From Paenibacillus prosopidis (GTDB taxonomy: Bacteria; Bacillota; Bacilli; Paenibacillales; Paenibacillaceae), in assembly GCF_003337375.1 (NCBI RefSeq), contig NZ_QPJD01000023.1:1-64000 (forward strand): a stretch of DNA of 64,000 nucleotides. Reading direction: 5' to 3'. The translations under genes and the position numbers were made by a program. Of this stretch, positions 33,382 through 43,336 are shown one piece after another. The notes under the pieces were generated by a model. It did no database searches. It was not told where the DNA came from and worked only from the letters and a program-made list of their open reading frames with translations. Each line of letters starts with the position of its first letter. The first letter of the stretch is position 1.

Positions 33382-34353
33382 GTGGTGACGATCATTTTAT
33401 ACGCAATTTCTTTATTAGTATCCTTTGCAATCGTTTATCTACTGATTCCTCCGTTCGGGAGGCTGGCATTCCGGCTTGATTTTGTGGATAAGCCCAGAAA
33501 AGACGTCGAACGCAAACTGCACCGGGAGCCGATTCCGCTCACGGCAAGCTATGTCATATTTATCGGTTTTTTTATTACTTATTTGGTCGTAACGAGAGAT
33601 TTCTCCCTGCAGACAGGAGCTTTGCTTTTAGGCGGCATTTTATTGCTGATCATCGGAACTGTAGATGATTGGTTCAAAACGAAGGGTAAGGATTTCCCGT
33701 CCCTGCCGAAGTTTATCGTACAAATATCGGCAGCCGTGCTCGTCTATTCTTCCGGTATTGCCTTCAACGGGTTTTACAACCCCTTTTCCGGGGAGTATGT
33801 GCTGCTTCCGGTGGTCCTGCAGTTCATTCTTACGATTTTGTGGATCTTCGGCGTTACGACAGTCATTAACTTTTCGGACGGGATGGACGGGCTTGCGGGG
33901 GGACTGTCGGCAATCTCCGCCGTTACGCTGTTCGTTGTCGCCATGGCGAAAGGGCAATCCAACTCCGCCGTTATGGCTATTATTTTAGTAGGTGTTACGA
34001 TAGCATACTTACGTTATAATAAGCCTCCCGCTAAAATTTTCATGGGGGATGCTGGAGCAACCTTTATCGGTTTCATCCTTGCGGTTATCGCTCTTGACGG
34101 CGCCTTTAAGCAAGCTACCGTCATCTCGCTATTTATCCCGATACTCGCGTTAGGCGTTCCGATCTTCGATAACTTGTTCGTAGTCGCCAGACGGATGCTG
34201 CAGGGCAAAGCCATCTACCAGGCAGATGCAAGCCAGGCGCATTACCGTTTACTGAGAGCGGGACTCAATCATAAACAGGTCGTTATGTTTCTTTGTTTAA
34301 TCAGTACATGTCTGTGCTTATCATCCATCATACTGCTGCTCGTGCAGATCTAA
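33382..34353 (+). CDS. WecA/TagO/MraY-family polyprenyl-phosphate sugar-phosphate transferase
   Basis: A 323-residue integral membrane enzyme with about ten helices. It transfers a UDP-linked amino-sugar phosphate to undecaprenyl phosphate to start synthesis of teichoic acid or another wall polymer. The Mg-binding loop GTVDDWF, NFSDGMDGLAGG and FMGDAGATFIG are the diagnostic motifs. The first loop reads PIPLTA where PRxGG is usual. The frame opens at GTG 33382, but the only ribosome-binding-like sequence, GGTGGTGA, overlaps that codon. A rare ATC/ATT start at 33391 or 33394 is possible. The substrate is undetermined. Confidence 0.88.
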   Translation: MVTIILYAISLLVSFAIVYLLIPPFGRLAFRLDFVDKPRKDVERKLHREPIPLTASYVIFIGFFITYLVVTRDFSLQTGALLLGGILLLIIGTVDDWFKTKGKDFPSLPKFIVQISAAVLVYSSGIAFNGFYNPFSGEYVLLPVVLQFILTILWIFGVTTVINFSDGMDGLAGGLSAISAVTLFVVAMAKGQSNSAVMAIILVGVTIAYLRYNKPPAKIFMGDAGATFIGFILAVIALDGAFKQATVISLFIPILALGVPIFDNLFVVARRMLQGKAIYQADASQAHYRLLRAGLNHKQVVMFLCLISTCLCLSSIILLLVQI

Positions 34354-34369
34354 TAACTATTAAAAATAG

Positions 34370-34404
34370 CAGCCCGCAAGCCGAATGGACCAGCTTGCGG
34401 GCTG
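34370..34404. terminator. Bidirectional terminator
   Basis: CAGCCCGCAAGC (34370-34381) pairs perfectly with GCTTGCGGGCTG (34393-34404), with A-rich and T-rich flanks. It separates the convergent transferase and rhamnogalacturonan lyase genes. Confidence 0.9.
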
Positions 34405-34419
34405 TCTCTTTTCAAATAC

Positions 34420-37400
34420 TTACTTCTTCACCGTAACCTTCAAAATACTGCTCTCCGTTACGCCGCTGTCGTTAGCCAGCTCCACCCGGTATTCATACGT
34501 ACCGACAGCACGACCCGTGATGCTGGTAAATGCGGTTTGAGCTTTCGGTGAATTCGCCGTTAGCGTTTGCGTATCAATAAGCACGCCGTTCTCATAGAGC
34601 CGGTAGGTCGTTCCGTTGGTGCCCCACCACATGTTCATTGTTACTTTGTAATTTCCGTCGCCATCCCAGTTGTCATTGGACAATACCGGTTTAGCGGGAG
34701 AAGCATCCTTGACGGTTACGATATGCGAGCCGCAAGAGGTCGTTCCGTATGAGTTACTTAGCTCGCACGTGTACGTGTAAGTGCCGTTTGGCTTGCCGGT
34801 AATGCTCGTTGCCGCTGTCTGCGCGGAAGGCGAGTTATCGGTCAGCACCTGCGTATCGATAAGCGCCCCGTTCTCGTACAGCTTATAAACCGTACCATTG
34901 TTGCCGTACCACATGTTCATTGTAACTTTGTAGCTGCCGTCTTGTAGTCCGGTGTCATAACCGTTGTCATTGGATAACACCGGCTGGCCTGGAACACCCT
35001 TCGCCTTCTCGGGGCCTGTTACGATAATCGTTACAGTCTCGATTGTTTCCATGCTATCGTTGTTCACCGCTTTAGCGGTAAACGTATGGATGCCGGCAAG
35101 TCCCGCGAAGGAAAGCTCGCTTCCGTTCGTAACCGGTGCTCCATCGAAGGTGAGTCCCAGAATGCGAATACCGGACTCCGGATCCTCTGCTGTCACTTGA
35201 ACGGCCCATACATCCGATTCTGTATACTGCTGCTGCGGCAAGCCCCCGATGACAGGAGCCGTCGTATCCTCAATCTGCTGCGGTGCGTTCACGTATTGAA
35301 TGTTCGGCGCCGCAGGCTGCTCCATGCCCGCTCCCAGATAGAAGCTCGTATGCGGCGGCTGGTTGTAGCCAACGTTCTGCCACGCTACGCCCAAACGGTA
35401 AATAGGATCATGCATTAACGTACGGATACGATGCTCGGTCACGTCCGTTGTCGTATAAATACGCAGCTCTGAGCTGTCTGTTGACCGCCACATCACTTCC
35501 TCGCGCCAGTCGCCGAACAGGTCGGCCTGCAGGCTCGGATTCGCTTTGGTTGAATTGTTGGATGAAGCGCCGGAGGCCGTTAACAGGTTATTCGTCGTTT
35601 CATTGACATAATCCCACTTATCGACGCGGTTGCTGTCCTGCAGCTCGCGCAGCAGATCGCCATCCCACCAAATGCCGAAGTTCGTCGAGGAAGGAATATT
35701 AGTCGTCAGCAGTTCTCCGCGCGCGTTGTATAGACCTGTAATCGGAATATGCTGCTCATTTGTAATGGTCGCCGACCACATTTCCTCGCCGATATGATTC
35801 GGATCGATATCAGCCGACATGCCGCGGCCCGTATCGATTCCGGTATGCACGCCCCAGACGATTTCGCCACTAGCGGCATCGCGCATTTCCATGCCATAAG
35901 CGGAATCGGTATGCTCGTGCACGTCAAACAGCTCCAGTCCCGGTCTTGTCGGATCAAGGTCGCCGAGATGCATCGCATCGCCGTGGCCAAGCCCCGTATT
36001 GTACAGCGGCTTACCATCATCATCGATTGCCATCGCGCCGAAGGAAATTTCATCCTTGCCGTCACCGTCTACATCGCCGACCGACAGGTTATGGTTGCCC
36101 TGCCCCATATACGTTCCATAGCCTTCATCATTCGTATCAAACCGCCATTGCTTCGTCAACTTACCTCCTTCGAAGTTATACGCTGCAATAACCGTTCTCG
36201 TATAATAGCCACGGCTGAAAATCAGGCTAGGATGCTCGCCGTCAAGGTATGCGATACCTGCCAGGAAACGGTCGACCCGGTTGCCGTATGCATCGCCCCA
36301 TGCGCTGACGTCGCCACGCGGCGGATCATACGCAACGGTATCTAACGCACCGCCGGTCAAGCCGTCAAACACGGTTAAATATTCGTTGCCCAGCAGCACA
36401 TAGCCGCTGCTGTTCCGGTAATCCGCACTCGCGTCTCCAATGACATTTCCTTGACCGTCAATGGTGCCGTCCGCTGTCTTGAACGTAACTTCGGCACGGC
36501 CATCGCCGTCCAGATCGTATACCATAAATTGCGTGTAGTGAGCGCCGGCACGGATATTCGGACCGAGATTAATGCGCCATAGACGTGTTCCGTCCATTTT
36601 ATAAGCATCCATATAGACAATACCGGTGTAACCCGCTTGCGAGTTGTCTTTACTGATGGAAGGAGACCATAACAGCACAATCTCGTGCTGACCGTCGCCG
36701 TCCAAATCGCCAACACTTGCATCTCCCGCGTTATAGGTGTATGGTTGACCGTCCTTTGTATAAGCGTCGGCAGGCTTCTGCAGCGGCACGGACAAATATT
36801 GCTGCTGCCATACGCCGAACTCCCCGGATGCCGACTTCTCCTTGCCGTTAATGACCGAAGTCAGACGGTATTTGGACGTATCCGTACCTGCCGCATCGAG
36901 ATAGTTTGTGCTGTCCGTTATAAGTGCCGTGTTTATTTTCACGCCGTCGCGGTACAGGTTAAAGCCGATTGCTTCCGGATCAAGTCCAAGCAGCCTCCAG
37001 CCGATATAGTTGCCCGTATCCTTCTTAACTGCTACCGGCGCGCGGTCTAAATACTCCATGCCGCGATAAAGCGTCGTTACCACTGGCGTCTCCAAGCTTG
37101 CTGACTGCTCGGAAATGCCGCCTGCGTTAACCGAGGCTACTTTGTAATAGTATGAAATCGTCGTAAGAACGGTTGTATCGGTGTATGCAGCTTCCGTTGA
37201 TTTGCCAATTAGCGTATACACGCCGTCCGCTTTTTTGGAACGGTAAATATTAAACATCCGCGCATCGGCTACGGCATCCCAAGTGAAGGTAACATCGTTT
37301 TTGTTCGTCGATTGTACCGTTAAGCCTGTCGGCACGGCTGCCTTCACTACGCTTGGATCGATCATTGATACGTTAAGCGCATTTGAAGCAACCGATTCGA

Positions 37401-40400
37401 AGCCCGTGCTTTCTACGGCTGTGACCGTATAGACGTAATCCAAACCTACATCCGCTGTCGTATCGGTGAATGCAGCAGCAGCCGTTTCAGTGAGAAGCTC
37501 GGCACTGCTCGCAACGGTAGCTTGACGATATACGCGGTACGTGGATGCGCCGTTTACTTCTTCCCAAGATAGACTAGCAGAGATAGGATCACTGCCAAGC
37601 TCGAGACTAGTCAGCGTCAAGTTCGTTGGAGCAAGCAAAAGCGGCGTTATTTCAATACCGTTCAAATGAGCGGTTTGGCCGCTGAATATGAGATTCATTT
37701 GGCCGTCTTTAACGGCAACTTGGTTAAATACCTTCTCCGCAATATTTGCTCTGCCGGAGGCAATCGTTCCGTAATCTTTGCCTTCAATGTTAACATTCGT
37801 TCTAGTTGAGCCAATCCAGTCCCCCGTGTAGGTCTTGACCGAATAGTAGCCGCTCGGCAGGTCTACCTTAAATTCATAGCTGCCGCCGAAATAAGCAACA
37901 AAATCTCTGCGCAGCGCATCCGTAGCGGTGCCGCGGTCCCGGTCAATCATACCCGTGCTTGACGTTAGTCCATAGCCCAGCTCCTGCGTATAGATAATGC
38001 TGCGGGTTACTTCGGTATATCCAGCGGCAACTGGAGCTCCCACTGGACCGAAGTCGAAGCGATATTGCGCCGATTTGGTCGTAATCGCTACCGCATCCGA
38101 AGGCTCGGATTCGCCGCGTCCGTTAACGGCCGTTACTCTCACCGTATACGACTGGCCTTCCGCCATGCCGCCAATCGTTAAGGTCGGAACGGTTGCTGTT
38201 CCGATCATCGTATAAGCGGTATCGGGTTCCGATGCTAGCTTACGGTATATTTTATAAATATCGGTATTGGCTGAAGCATTCCATCTTAACACTGCGCCCG
38301 CGTTGCTGACGCTTCCTGCTGCCAGTCCGGTTGGCTTAGACGGTACGGCATCCGGCTGCTCGATTTCCTTCACGAAGCCAGCGAGCGGCACATCCAGCTG
38401 CTGGATGCCTCCGGCAAGAAGGCGGGCGAGTTGAATGGCTCCATACTCCTGGAAGTGCGTATTATCCGCTGAACCGTTCGGGAACGCCCCGTAAATGCCC
38501 GGTTCTACGTGGAGAAACACGGACAGCGTCGCTTGCGCGCCGATGGAATCGTAATAAGCTACGCTGAGCGTGCTTAAGTCGACCAGCTTCACGTCAAGCT
38601 CAGCCGCCACTTCCTTCATCGCCTTCACATATTCGGGGAAGCTCACGTTGAATTTGCCCGTTTCCGTGTTAAAGTCTCTGCGTCCCATAGGCGTTACGAG
38701 GATAGGCGTCGCACCGCGCTGTCTCGTGCCGTTAACATACGTTTTTAAATAGTTTTTATAGTCGGCTGGCGATGCGTACCGTTCCGGCACGCTAATGGTT
38801 GCATCGTTATGGCCGAATTGTACGAGGAAATAGTCGCCAGGCTTAATCACGCGCAAAATTTCATCCAAGCGTCCCTCGAAAATAAACGATTTCGAGCTGC
38901 GGCCGCCGATCGCGTGATTTTTGAACGTGACATCATTGCTGAAAAAGCGTTGAATCATCTGACCCCAACCCGCTTGCGGCTCCCAGTAAGGATCATAGGT
39001 CTGTACCGTCGAGTCGCCGGCGAGGTAAACCGTTGGAAGCTCGCCAGCTTGACGCGCTTGCTGCTTCGTAATGACAAGCGCATTGATTTTCGGAGCCGAG
39101 CCTGTAAACTCCAGATTTAACTGACCGTCTACCAGCGCAATTTGGAAGTCCATTTCGAGAAATTGTCCGGCCGCTTTGCTTGTCAGTTGCACCTTCTGGA
39201 TCGTCTCGACCTTGATCGCGATTTCAGAAGCTTCCGCGCTGTCGCCCGCTATGAGCGATACCGTGTAGTCGCCGTTAGGCAGATCAACGTTAAATGCTGT
39301 ATTTTGCGGCACGGTAAAATCGGATCGGAGGGCATCCGCTGTCCCTCTATCGCCTGCGCTTACTTTAGAAACGTCGGTAAAACCGTACTTTAGCGCAGAG
39401 GTGTAGGCTGACGTGGAGGTTACCCGTATATAGCCTTCAGCCAAAGCGCCTGGCCCAAAATCAAAGCGCTGAACATCACCCTCCGGCAGCGGAACAGGCG
39501 GTACATATACGGCGCTCTCCGCTGTATTCGACACACCCGAATCTCCGCGTTCATTGAACGCTATGACTTGATAATAATGCGGGACAGAGGTGTCTGCGCC
39601 CGTATCAGTGTAAGACGGAGCATTCGATTGACCGATTTCCGCAAAAGGTCCCGGAGCCGCTTCGGAACGGAGCACCTTATAGCCTGACGCACCCTCCGTT
39701 ACTGTCCAGCTCAGCTGCACGGATGCCGCTTGCACCTCGCTGACCGTCAACCCCGTCGGCGCCGATGGCGCCGCAAGCGCTGGAATTTCGGTTACCGTTA
39801 CCGATGCGCTGGGCGCAGACTCCAGTCCGGCTGCGTTTACTGCCGTTACGTAGTAGGTGTAGCCGCTGCCTTCCGTCACGTTCGTATCGACAAAAGCGGT
39901 TTCCGCCGATTGGCCGACCGGCTCACTGGTTCCGCTGCCTTCAGCCCGGTACACCTTGTAAAGGACGGCATTCGCCGCGCTGTCCCACGCAAGCGACACG
40001 TCATTCGGCGTCACGCGGGTGACCGCGAGACCGGCTGGCGCATCCGGCAAAACAGGCATAACCTGCTCGATAATAAGGCCGTTAAGATAAGCGGAACCTG
40101 TGGTTGCCGAAAGACCAACAGTCAATTGGCCGTCATTCACAGTTGTTCGGTAAGTCGCTTGCACAACCGCTTGCCTCGCGGAGATCGTTCCCGCCGCAAC
40201 GCCTTCCAAGGCTACGTTGGTTTTGGTCGTGCTTGTACCGGTTAGAAGATCGCCGGAATAGACCGTTACGTCATATTCGCCGTTTGGAATATCAACGAGA
40301 AACGAATAAGATGTGCCGAGTACAAAATCATTTGTCATTTCATCGCCGCCCGAGCGTTCTCTTGAGGCTAGCGCCATGCTGAGCCCGTAGCCAAGCTCCG

Positions 40401-40602
40401 CTGAATAAAGCTGCGAATCACTAACGCCCGTATAGCCTGCCATTACCGGGCTTGATGCCGGACCAAAATCAAACTTCTTCACAAGCTGCTCCGCATTCGC
40501 GCTTGCTTGCTGCAATCCAACCGGCAACGCCGACAGCAGCGTCGTCCATACGACAGCCAAAGCTAACAGCATAATAAATAGACGATTTCTACTTCTTCGC
40601 AT
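34420..40602 (-). CDS. Giant secreted rhamnogalacturonan lyase/acetylesterase
   Basis: A 2060-residue exported enzyme with a signal peptide of about 36 residues. Order: FDFGP-type carbohydrate-binding module (about 40-180), two FN3 domains, a second such module (378-515), an SGNH esterase (about 522-750: AGDSTVQ, FGHND, DNTHFQ), FN3, a third module (850-985), two FN3 domains, a family PL11 rhamnogalacturonan lyase (about 1180-1765: RGMEYLDRAPVAV, many DxDGDG loops), an Ig-like domain and two C-terminal repeats opening PVLSNDN. The esterase should remove acetyl groups and the lyase cleave the pectin backbone. No SLH or sortase anchor is seen. A cre-like site lies upstream. Confidence 0.92.
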   Translation of the reverse strand: MRRSRNRLFIMLLALAVVWTTLLSALPVGLQQASANAEQLVKKFDFGPASSPVMAGYTGVSDSQLYSAELGYGLSMALASRERSGGDEMTNDFVLGTSYSFLVDIPNGEYDVTVYSGDLLTGTSTTKTNVALEGVAAGTISARQAVVQATYRTTVNDGQLTVGLSATTGSAYLNGLIIEQVMPVLPDAPAGLAVTRVTPNDVSLAWDSAANAVLYKVYRAEGSGTSEPVGQSAETAFVDTNVTEGSGYTYYVTAVNAAGLESAPSASVTVTEIPALAAPSAPTGLTVSEVQAASVQLSWTVTEGASGYKVLRSEAAPGPFAEIGQSNAPSYTDTGADTSVPHYYQVIAFNERGDSGVSNTAESAVYVPPVPLPEGDVQRFDFGPGALAEGYIRVTSTSAYTSALKYGFTDVSKVSAGDRGTADALRSDFTVPQNTAFNVDLPNGDYTVSLIAGDSAEASEIAIKVETIQKVQLTSKAAGQFLEMDFQIALVDGQLNLEFTGSAPKINALVITKQQARQAGELPTVYLAGDSTVQTYDPYWEPQAGWGQMIQRFFSNDVTFKNHAIGGRSSKSFIFEGRLDEILRVIKPGDYFLVQFGHNDATISVPERYASPADYKNYLKTYVNGTRQRGATPILVTPMGRRDFNTETGKFNVSFPEYVKAMKEVAAELDVKLVDLSTLSVAYYDSIGAQATLSVFLHVEPGIYGAFPNGSADNTHFQEYGAIQLARLLAGGIQQLDVPLAGFVKEIEQPDAVPSKPTGLAAGSVSNAGAVLRWNASANTDIYKIYRKLASEPDTAYTMIGTATVPTLTIGGMAEGQSYTVRVTAVNGRGESEPSDAVAITTKSAQYRFDFGPVGAPVAAGYTEVTRSIIYTQELGYGLTSSTGMIDRDRGTATDALRRDFVAYFGGSYEFKVDLPSGYYSVKTYTGDWIGSTRTNVNIEGKDYGTIASGRANIAEKVFNQVAVKDGQMNLIFSGQTAHLNGIEITPLLLAPTNLTLTSLELGSDPISASLSWEEVNGASTYRVYRQATVASSAELLTETAAAAFTDTTADVGLDYVYTVTAVESTGFESVASNALNVSMIDPSVVKAAVPTGLTVQSTNKNDVTFTWDAVADARMFNIYRSKKADGVYTLIGKSTEAAYTDTTVLTTISYYYKVASVNAGGISEQSASLETPVVTTLYRGMEYLDRAPVAVKKDTGNYIGWRLLGLDPEAIGFNLYRDGVKINTALITDSTNYLDAAGTDTSKYRLTSVINGKEKSASGEFGVWQQQYLSVPLQKPADAYTKDGQPYTYNAGDASVGDLDGDGQHEIVLLWSPSISKDNSQAGYTGIVYMDAYKMDGTRLWRINLGPNIRAGAHYTQFMVYDLDGDGRAEVTFKTADGTIDGQGNVIGDASADYRNSSGYVLLGNEYLTVFDGLTGGALDTVAYDPPRGDVSAWGDAYGNRVDRFLAGIAYLDGEHPSLIFSRGYYTRTVIAAYNFEGGKLTKQWRFDTNDEGYGTYMGQGNHNLSVGDVDGDGKDEISFGAMAIDDDGKPLYNTGLGHGDAMHLGDLDPTRPGLELFDVHEHTDSAYGMEMRDAASGEIVWGVHTGIDTGRGMSADIDPNHIGEEMWSATITNEQHIPITGLYNARGELLTTNIPSSTNFGIWWDGDLLRELQDSNRVDKWDYVNETTNNLLTASGASSNNSTKANPSLQADLFGDWREEVMWRSTDSSELRIYTTTDVTEHRIRTLMHDPIYRLGVAWQNVGYNQPPHTSFYLGAGMEQPAAPNIQYVNAPQQIEDTTAPVIGGLPQQQYTESDVWAVQVTAEDPESGIRILGLTFDGAPVTNGSELSFAGLAGIHTFTAKAVNNDSMETIETVTIIVTGPEKAKGVPGQPVLSNDNGYDTGLQDGSYKVTMNMWYGNNGTVYKLYENGALIDTQVLTDNSPSAQTAATSITGKPNGTYTYTCELSNSYGTTSCGSHIVTVKDASPAKPVLSNDNWDGDGNYKVTMNMWWGTNGTTYRLYENGVLIDTQTLTANSPKAQTAFTSITGRAVGTYEYRVELANDSGVTESSILKVTVKK

Positions 40603-40666
40603 ATTAAGGTTATCCCCCGCTTTCGAATAATGAAATTCATTTATGCAGAAGTTTCTAGATGTAGTT

Positions 40667-40682
40667 TAGTAAGCGCTTACAA
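40667..40682 (-). promoter_or_regulatory. Cre-like site upstream of the rhamnogalacturonan lyase
   Basis: The palindrome GTAAGCGCTTAC (40669-40680) inside TTGTAAGCGCTTACT is one mismatch from the CcpA consensus WTGNAANCGNWWNCA in either direction. It lies about 65 bp before the ATG, where CcpA could repress the gene when glucose is present. AT-rich DNA to 40763 probably holds the promoter. Confidence 0.65.
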
Positions 40683-40763
40683 TTTTTCTATTTAATATTA
40701 ACTCCGAAATACAACTTTTAACAATTTAAAAAACCGTTTATTCTAATTAAAAAACCGATTTTT

Positions 40764-41852
40764 TTATCGTTTTTTTCTAACTGCGGCAATCCCAAGAAGC
40801 GCTAATGGGAAAAGGAGTCCGAATGTTAGAGCATAAAACGGCCACACCGTTGTATCGAACGAGATAAGGTAGCTTAAATTCGGAGCAATAATAATGGACA
40901 CAGCATATAGGATCATTCCCATAGGCAGCGTAAGCGGCCGGTAATCCGAAAGGTTTAACGTCTGCGAGAGCGATAAAACCGTTATGTAAAAACAAAGGAT
41001 CAGCTTAAAGAAGATCGTTATAAACCAGACCCCGGTAATGATGGCCTCGACCCTTTGGATAAATTCGCCTATTTCTATTTTTTTGGCCAATTCAAAGCTG
41101 GAATAAATTTCGCTGGACGTATTCTCTGCTCCCATCACTAAAATGCTGAGCAGCGTGATCACGAACAAGACAGTCCCCCCAATCAACGTTCCCGATAAAA
41201 ATGCTTTTCCTGCTTGTTTGGGCTGCTTTACTTTCGGAAAAATCATCAGCAATAAAACAAGCTCCAGAAAAGGAAATCCAATATACGGAAACGCAGCGCT
41301 AAGTATAGGCTTTACCCCTTTTCCGAACACGGGCTCTACATGTTTGAGTTCAAAATTCGGAACAAGCAAAAGGATGAATACGCAAAACAACGCAATAACG
41401 AGCGGAAAAAAAATGTCCGCGGTACGCGCTATATTGGAAATACCATAATAAATACCAATAGCCACTATACTCAGATATACGAAATGAATCGCCTGCATTG
41501 GCGTTTCCACTAACATAGAACCGGTGAGAAAATCGCCGAGATTTCGCAAAACGAGAGACGTTAAGATAAAGGCATAGGTAAACCATAGAAAAGAAACGAG
41601 CGTACCCAGCCATCTACCGCAAATTTCCTTACTAAATTCCACCAAAGTTCTGCCAGGGAATCGGCTCCCTAAAGCACTGTAGAGCCATACGAGCAAAAGA
41701 CCGGCAAGCAGGCCGACAATAGAGGAGATCCAAGCATCTTGTTTGGCTTCTGCAGCAAGTATTCCCGGAACCAATATGATGGAGGTGCCTATGATGAATA
41801 GGGCTGTCAATTTTTTAAATTGACTCGCCTGAATAGGGTCATTTTCGGGCAT
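40764..41852 (-). CDS. Spore germinant receptor subunit B (GerAB family)
   Basis: A 362-residue permease-like protein with about ten helices, in the amino acid/polyamine transporter superfamily. It forms the germinant-binding subunit of a GerA-type receptor in the spore inner membrane. Segments such as FKKLTALFIIGTSIILVPGI and FPFLELVLLLMIFPKVK match GerAB. The ATG at 41852 follows AGGGAGC; the GTG at 41861 overlaps that site. It is the last gene of a four-gene operon (A, C, small membrane protein, B). The germinant cannot be predicted. Confidence 0.9.
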   Translation of the reverse strand: MPENDPIQASQFKKLTALFIIGTSIILVPGILAAEAKQDAWISSIVGLLAGLLLVWLYSALGSRFPGRTLVEFSKEICGRWLGTLVSFLWFTYAFILTSLVLRNLGDFLTGSMLVETPMQAIHFVYLSIVAIGIYYGISNIARTADIFFPLVIALFCVFILLLVPNFELKHVEPVFGKGVKPILSAAFPYIGFPFLELVLLLMIFPKVKQPKQAGKAFLSGTLIGGTVLFVITLLSILVMGAENTSSEIYSSFELAKKIEIGEFIQRVEAIITGVWFITIFFKLILCFYITVLSLSQTLNLSDYRPLTLPMGMILYAVSIIIAPNLSYLISFDTTVWPFYALTFGLLFPLALLGIAAVRKKR

Positions 41853-41869
41853 TCGGGTCACGCTCCCTT

Positions 41870-42097
41870 TTACTTTCCTAATATCGTTTTACTTATCGGT
41901 TCGTAAATAAGTTTTATCCATTCGAGCGGACTTGGCACATTAACCCCCAAACTCACCGCTATGCATAGTACGCTCCCGGCAAGAAGCAATAAGGAAAATG
42001 CCCACAGCTCCTTTCGCTTGTTCGCTTGTTTAAGGGATGGAGCTTCGATAGCAATCATCATGATTCCGACTGCCAAAACGACTGCAACACGCCACAT
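41870..42097 (-). CDS. Small two-helix membrane protein of the ger operon
   Basis: A 75-residue protein with two hydrophobic helices (VAVVLAVGIMMIAIEAP and WAFSLLLLAGSVLCIAVSLGV) joined by KQANKRKE. It sits between gerC and gerB with GGGAG before its ATG and is clearly part of the germination operon. Its size and position suggest an accessory subunit of the receptor (GerD-independent small D-type subunits are known in some ger operons). I do not recognise it by sequence. Confidence 0.75.
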   Translation of the reverse strand: MWRVAVVLAVGIMMIAIEAPSLKQANKRKELWAFSLLLLAGSVLCIAVSLGVNVPSPLEWIKLIYEPISKTILGK

Positions 42098-42103
42098 TCG
42101 CTA

Positions 42104-43336
42104 TTACTCCCCCATTCTTTCGGATAAGGATTTTGTGGTTTTAAACATTTTATCAATCTTGGATTCTACTTGAATATTTACCTGCAGCGTTGAAAATACC
42201 CGGTCCCAATCGCTTTTTACCGACTCCCAATATCGGGGGTACTTTCGTTCAAATTCCTCGCCGAATCCGAATATATCCGACTTATATTTGTTTTGCATTT
42301 TTTTTACCACGGATGTGATGGAAGCCTCAATGCTATTTTGAGTCAGGCTTTCCAATTCAGATATAGCAGCCGGTTTTGTAAAGTCCAGCTCGCATTGCGC
42401 ATCAGTGACTACGCCTTTTGTTTTGAGCTTGATATCGATGACCGGCTTGCCTTCCTTCATGGCTGCCTTCATTTTACTCTTCGTGCCGAGGAGCTCCACC
42501 GTAATATGTTTGCTCTTTCCTTCGGGACAAGCGAGGAGAACGGAAGTGCTCTTCACTTTGCCTTGCGTATAACTGTATCCCTGGCTTTCCTTCTCGCTTA
42601 ACCAGCCGAGCAGCTTATCTTTTTTGAAAACAGCCAAACCGGTGTATTTCAATTGGGAAGGAGATGAAATATTTTCCACATTCCTTTTATCATTGCCGGC
42701 CCCGGCTTCTCCGATGACTACCACTCCAGTCGCAACCGCCTCTTTTCCTTTGCTGATAACGGTGGAAGTGAATTCATCAATTTTTATCGCTGCCGTTGCC
42801 CCCCATACCTTTGACGAGGTTTCAAGGGAAGCATTCAATTTGGTAGCCGGCGTTTTTTCCAGAGGCGTATATACTTTGAGAATGTCCTGCGCTTCGGCCC
42901 CCCGGGCAATTACGACATAAAAATCATTTCGGTACTCATGGTCTCTAGAGATGTGATCAAGTACTTTGCCCACACCTTTTTTCGCAAAATTCTCCCCAAA
43001 AATAAGCATTTGCATTTGACCGACATATATTTTTCTTGTGCTAATTGTCGTCATTCTTCTCGCAGCTTCCTGAAACCCGCCGCCGCGTTCCTGAAATAAA
43101 GTGACTGGAGCAAGCATAGAGGAGCCTCCCTCCTCGCCCGATATGGCTACTGGATTAAGAAGCTGATTGGATAGCAATATTTTCTTCCCTTTCTGATCCA
43201 CGCCTATAGCCACGGAAACGGCCAGCTCATTCAATTCGCGGCGATTCCAGCAGCCGGTGACCATCGCAATGCCTAGAAAGAAAACGAATATGGAAAAGAC
43301 TTTCCTTTTCGTACTAATCCCTCCTCTCGGACTCAA
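42104..43336 (-). CDS. Spore germinant receptor subunit C (GerAC family lipoprotein)
   Basis: A lipoprotein of about 400 residues. The signal sequence KVFSIFVFFLGIAMVTGC ends in a lipobox, so it is anchored to the spore inner membrane facing out. CWNRRELNELAVSVAIGVDQ is the typical opening of Ger(x)C proteins, and the three-domain length is right. The start is unclear: TTG 43336 has no ribosome binding site, and GGAGG sits inside the open frame near 43316. A non-standard codon after it is possible. It overlaps the end of gerA. Confidence 0.88.
   Translation of the reverse strand: MSPRGGISTKRKVFSIFVFFLGIAMVTGCWNRRELNELAVSVAIGVDQKGKKILLSNQLLNPVAISGEEGGSSMLAPVTLFQERGGGFQEAARRMTTISTRKIYVGQMQMLIFGENFAKKGVGKVLDHISRDHEYRNDFYVVIARGAEAQDILKVYTPLEKTPATKLNASLETSSKVWGATAAIKIDEFTSTVISKGKEAVATGVVVIGEAGAGNDKRNVENISSPSQLKYTGLAVFKKDKLLGWLSEKESQGYSYTQGKVKSTSVLLACPEGKSKHITVELLGTKSKMKAAMKEGKPVIDIKLKTKGVVTDAQCELDFTKPAAISELESLTQNSIEASITSVVKKMQNKYKSDIFGFGEEFERKYPRYWESVKSDWDRVFSTLQVNIQVESKIDKMFKTTKSLSERMGE

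Noticed and set aside
35749..36345. A 198-codon plus-strand frame within the rhamnogalacturonan lyase domain
   Set aside because: It is antisense to the DxDGDG-rich PL11 region and has no start signal.
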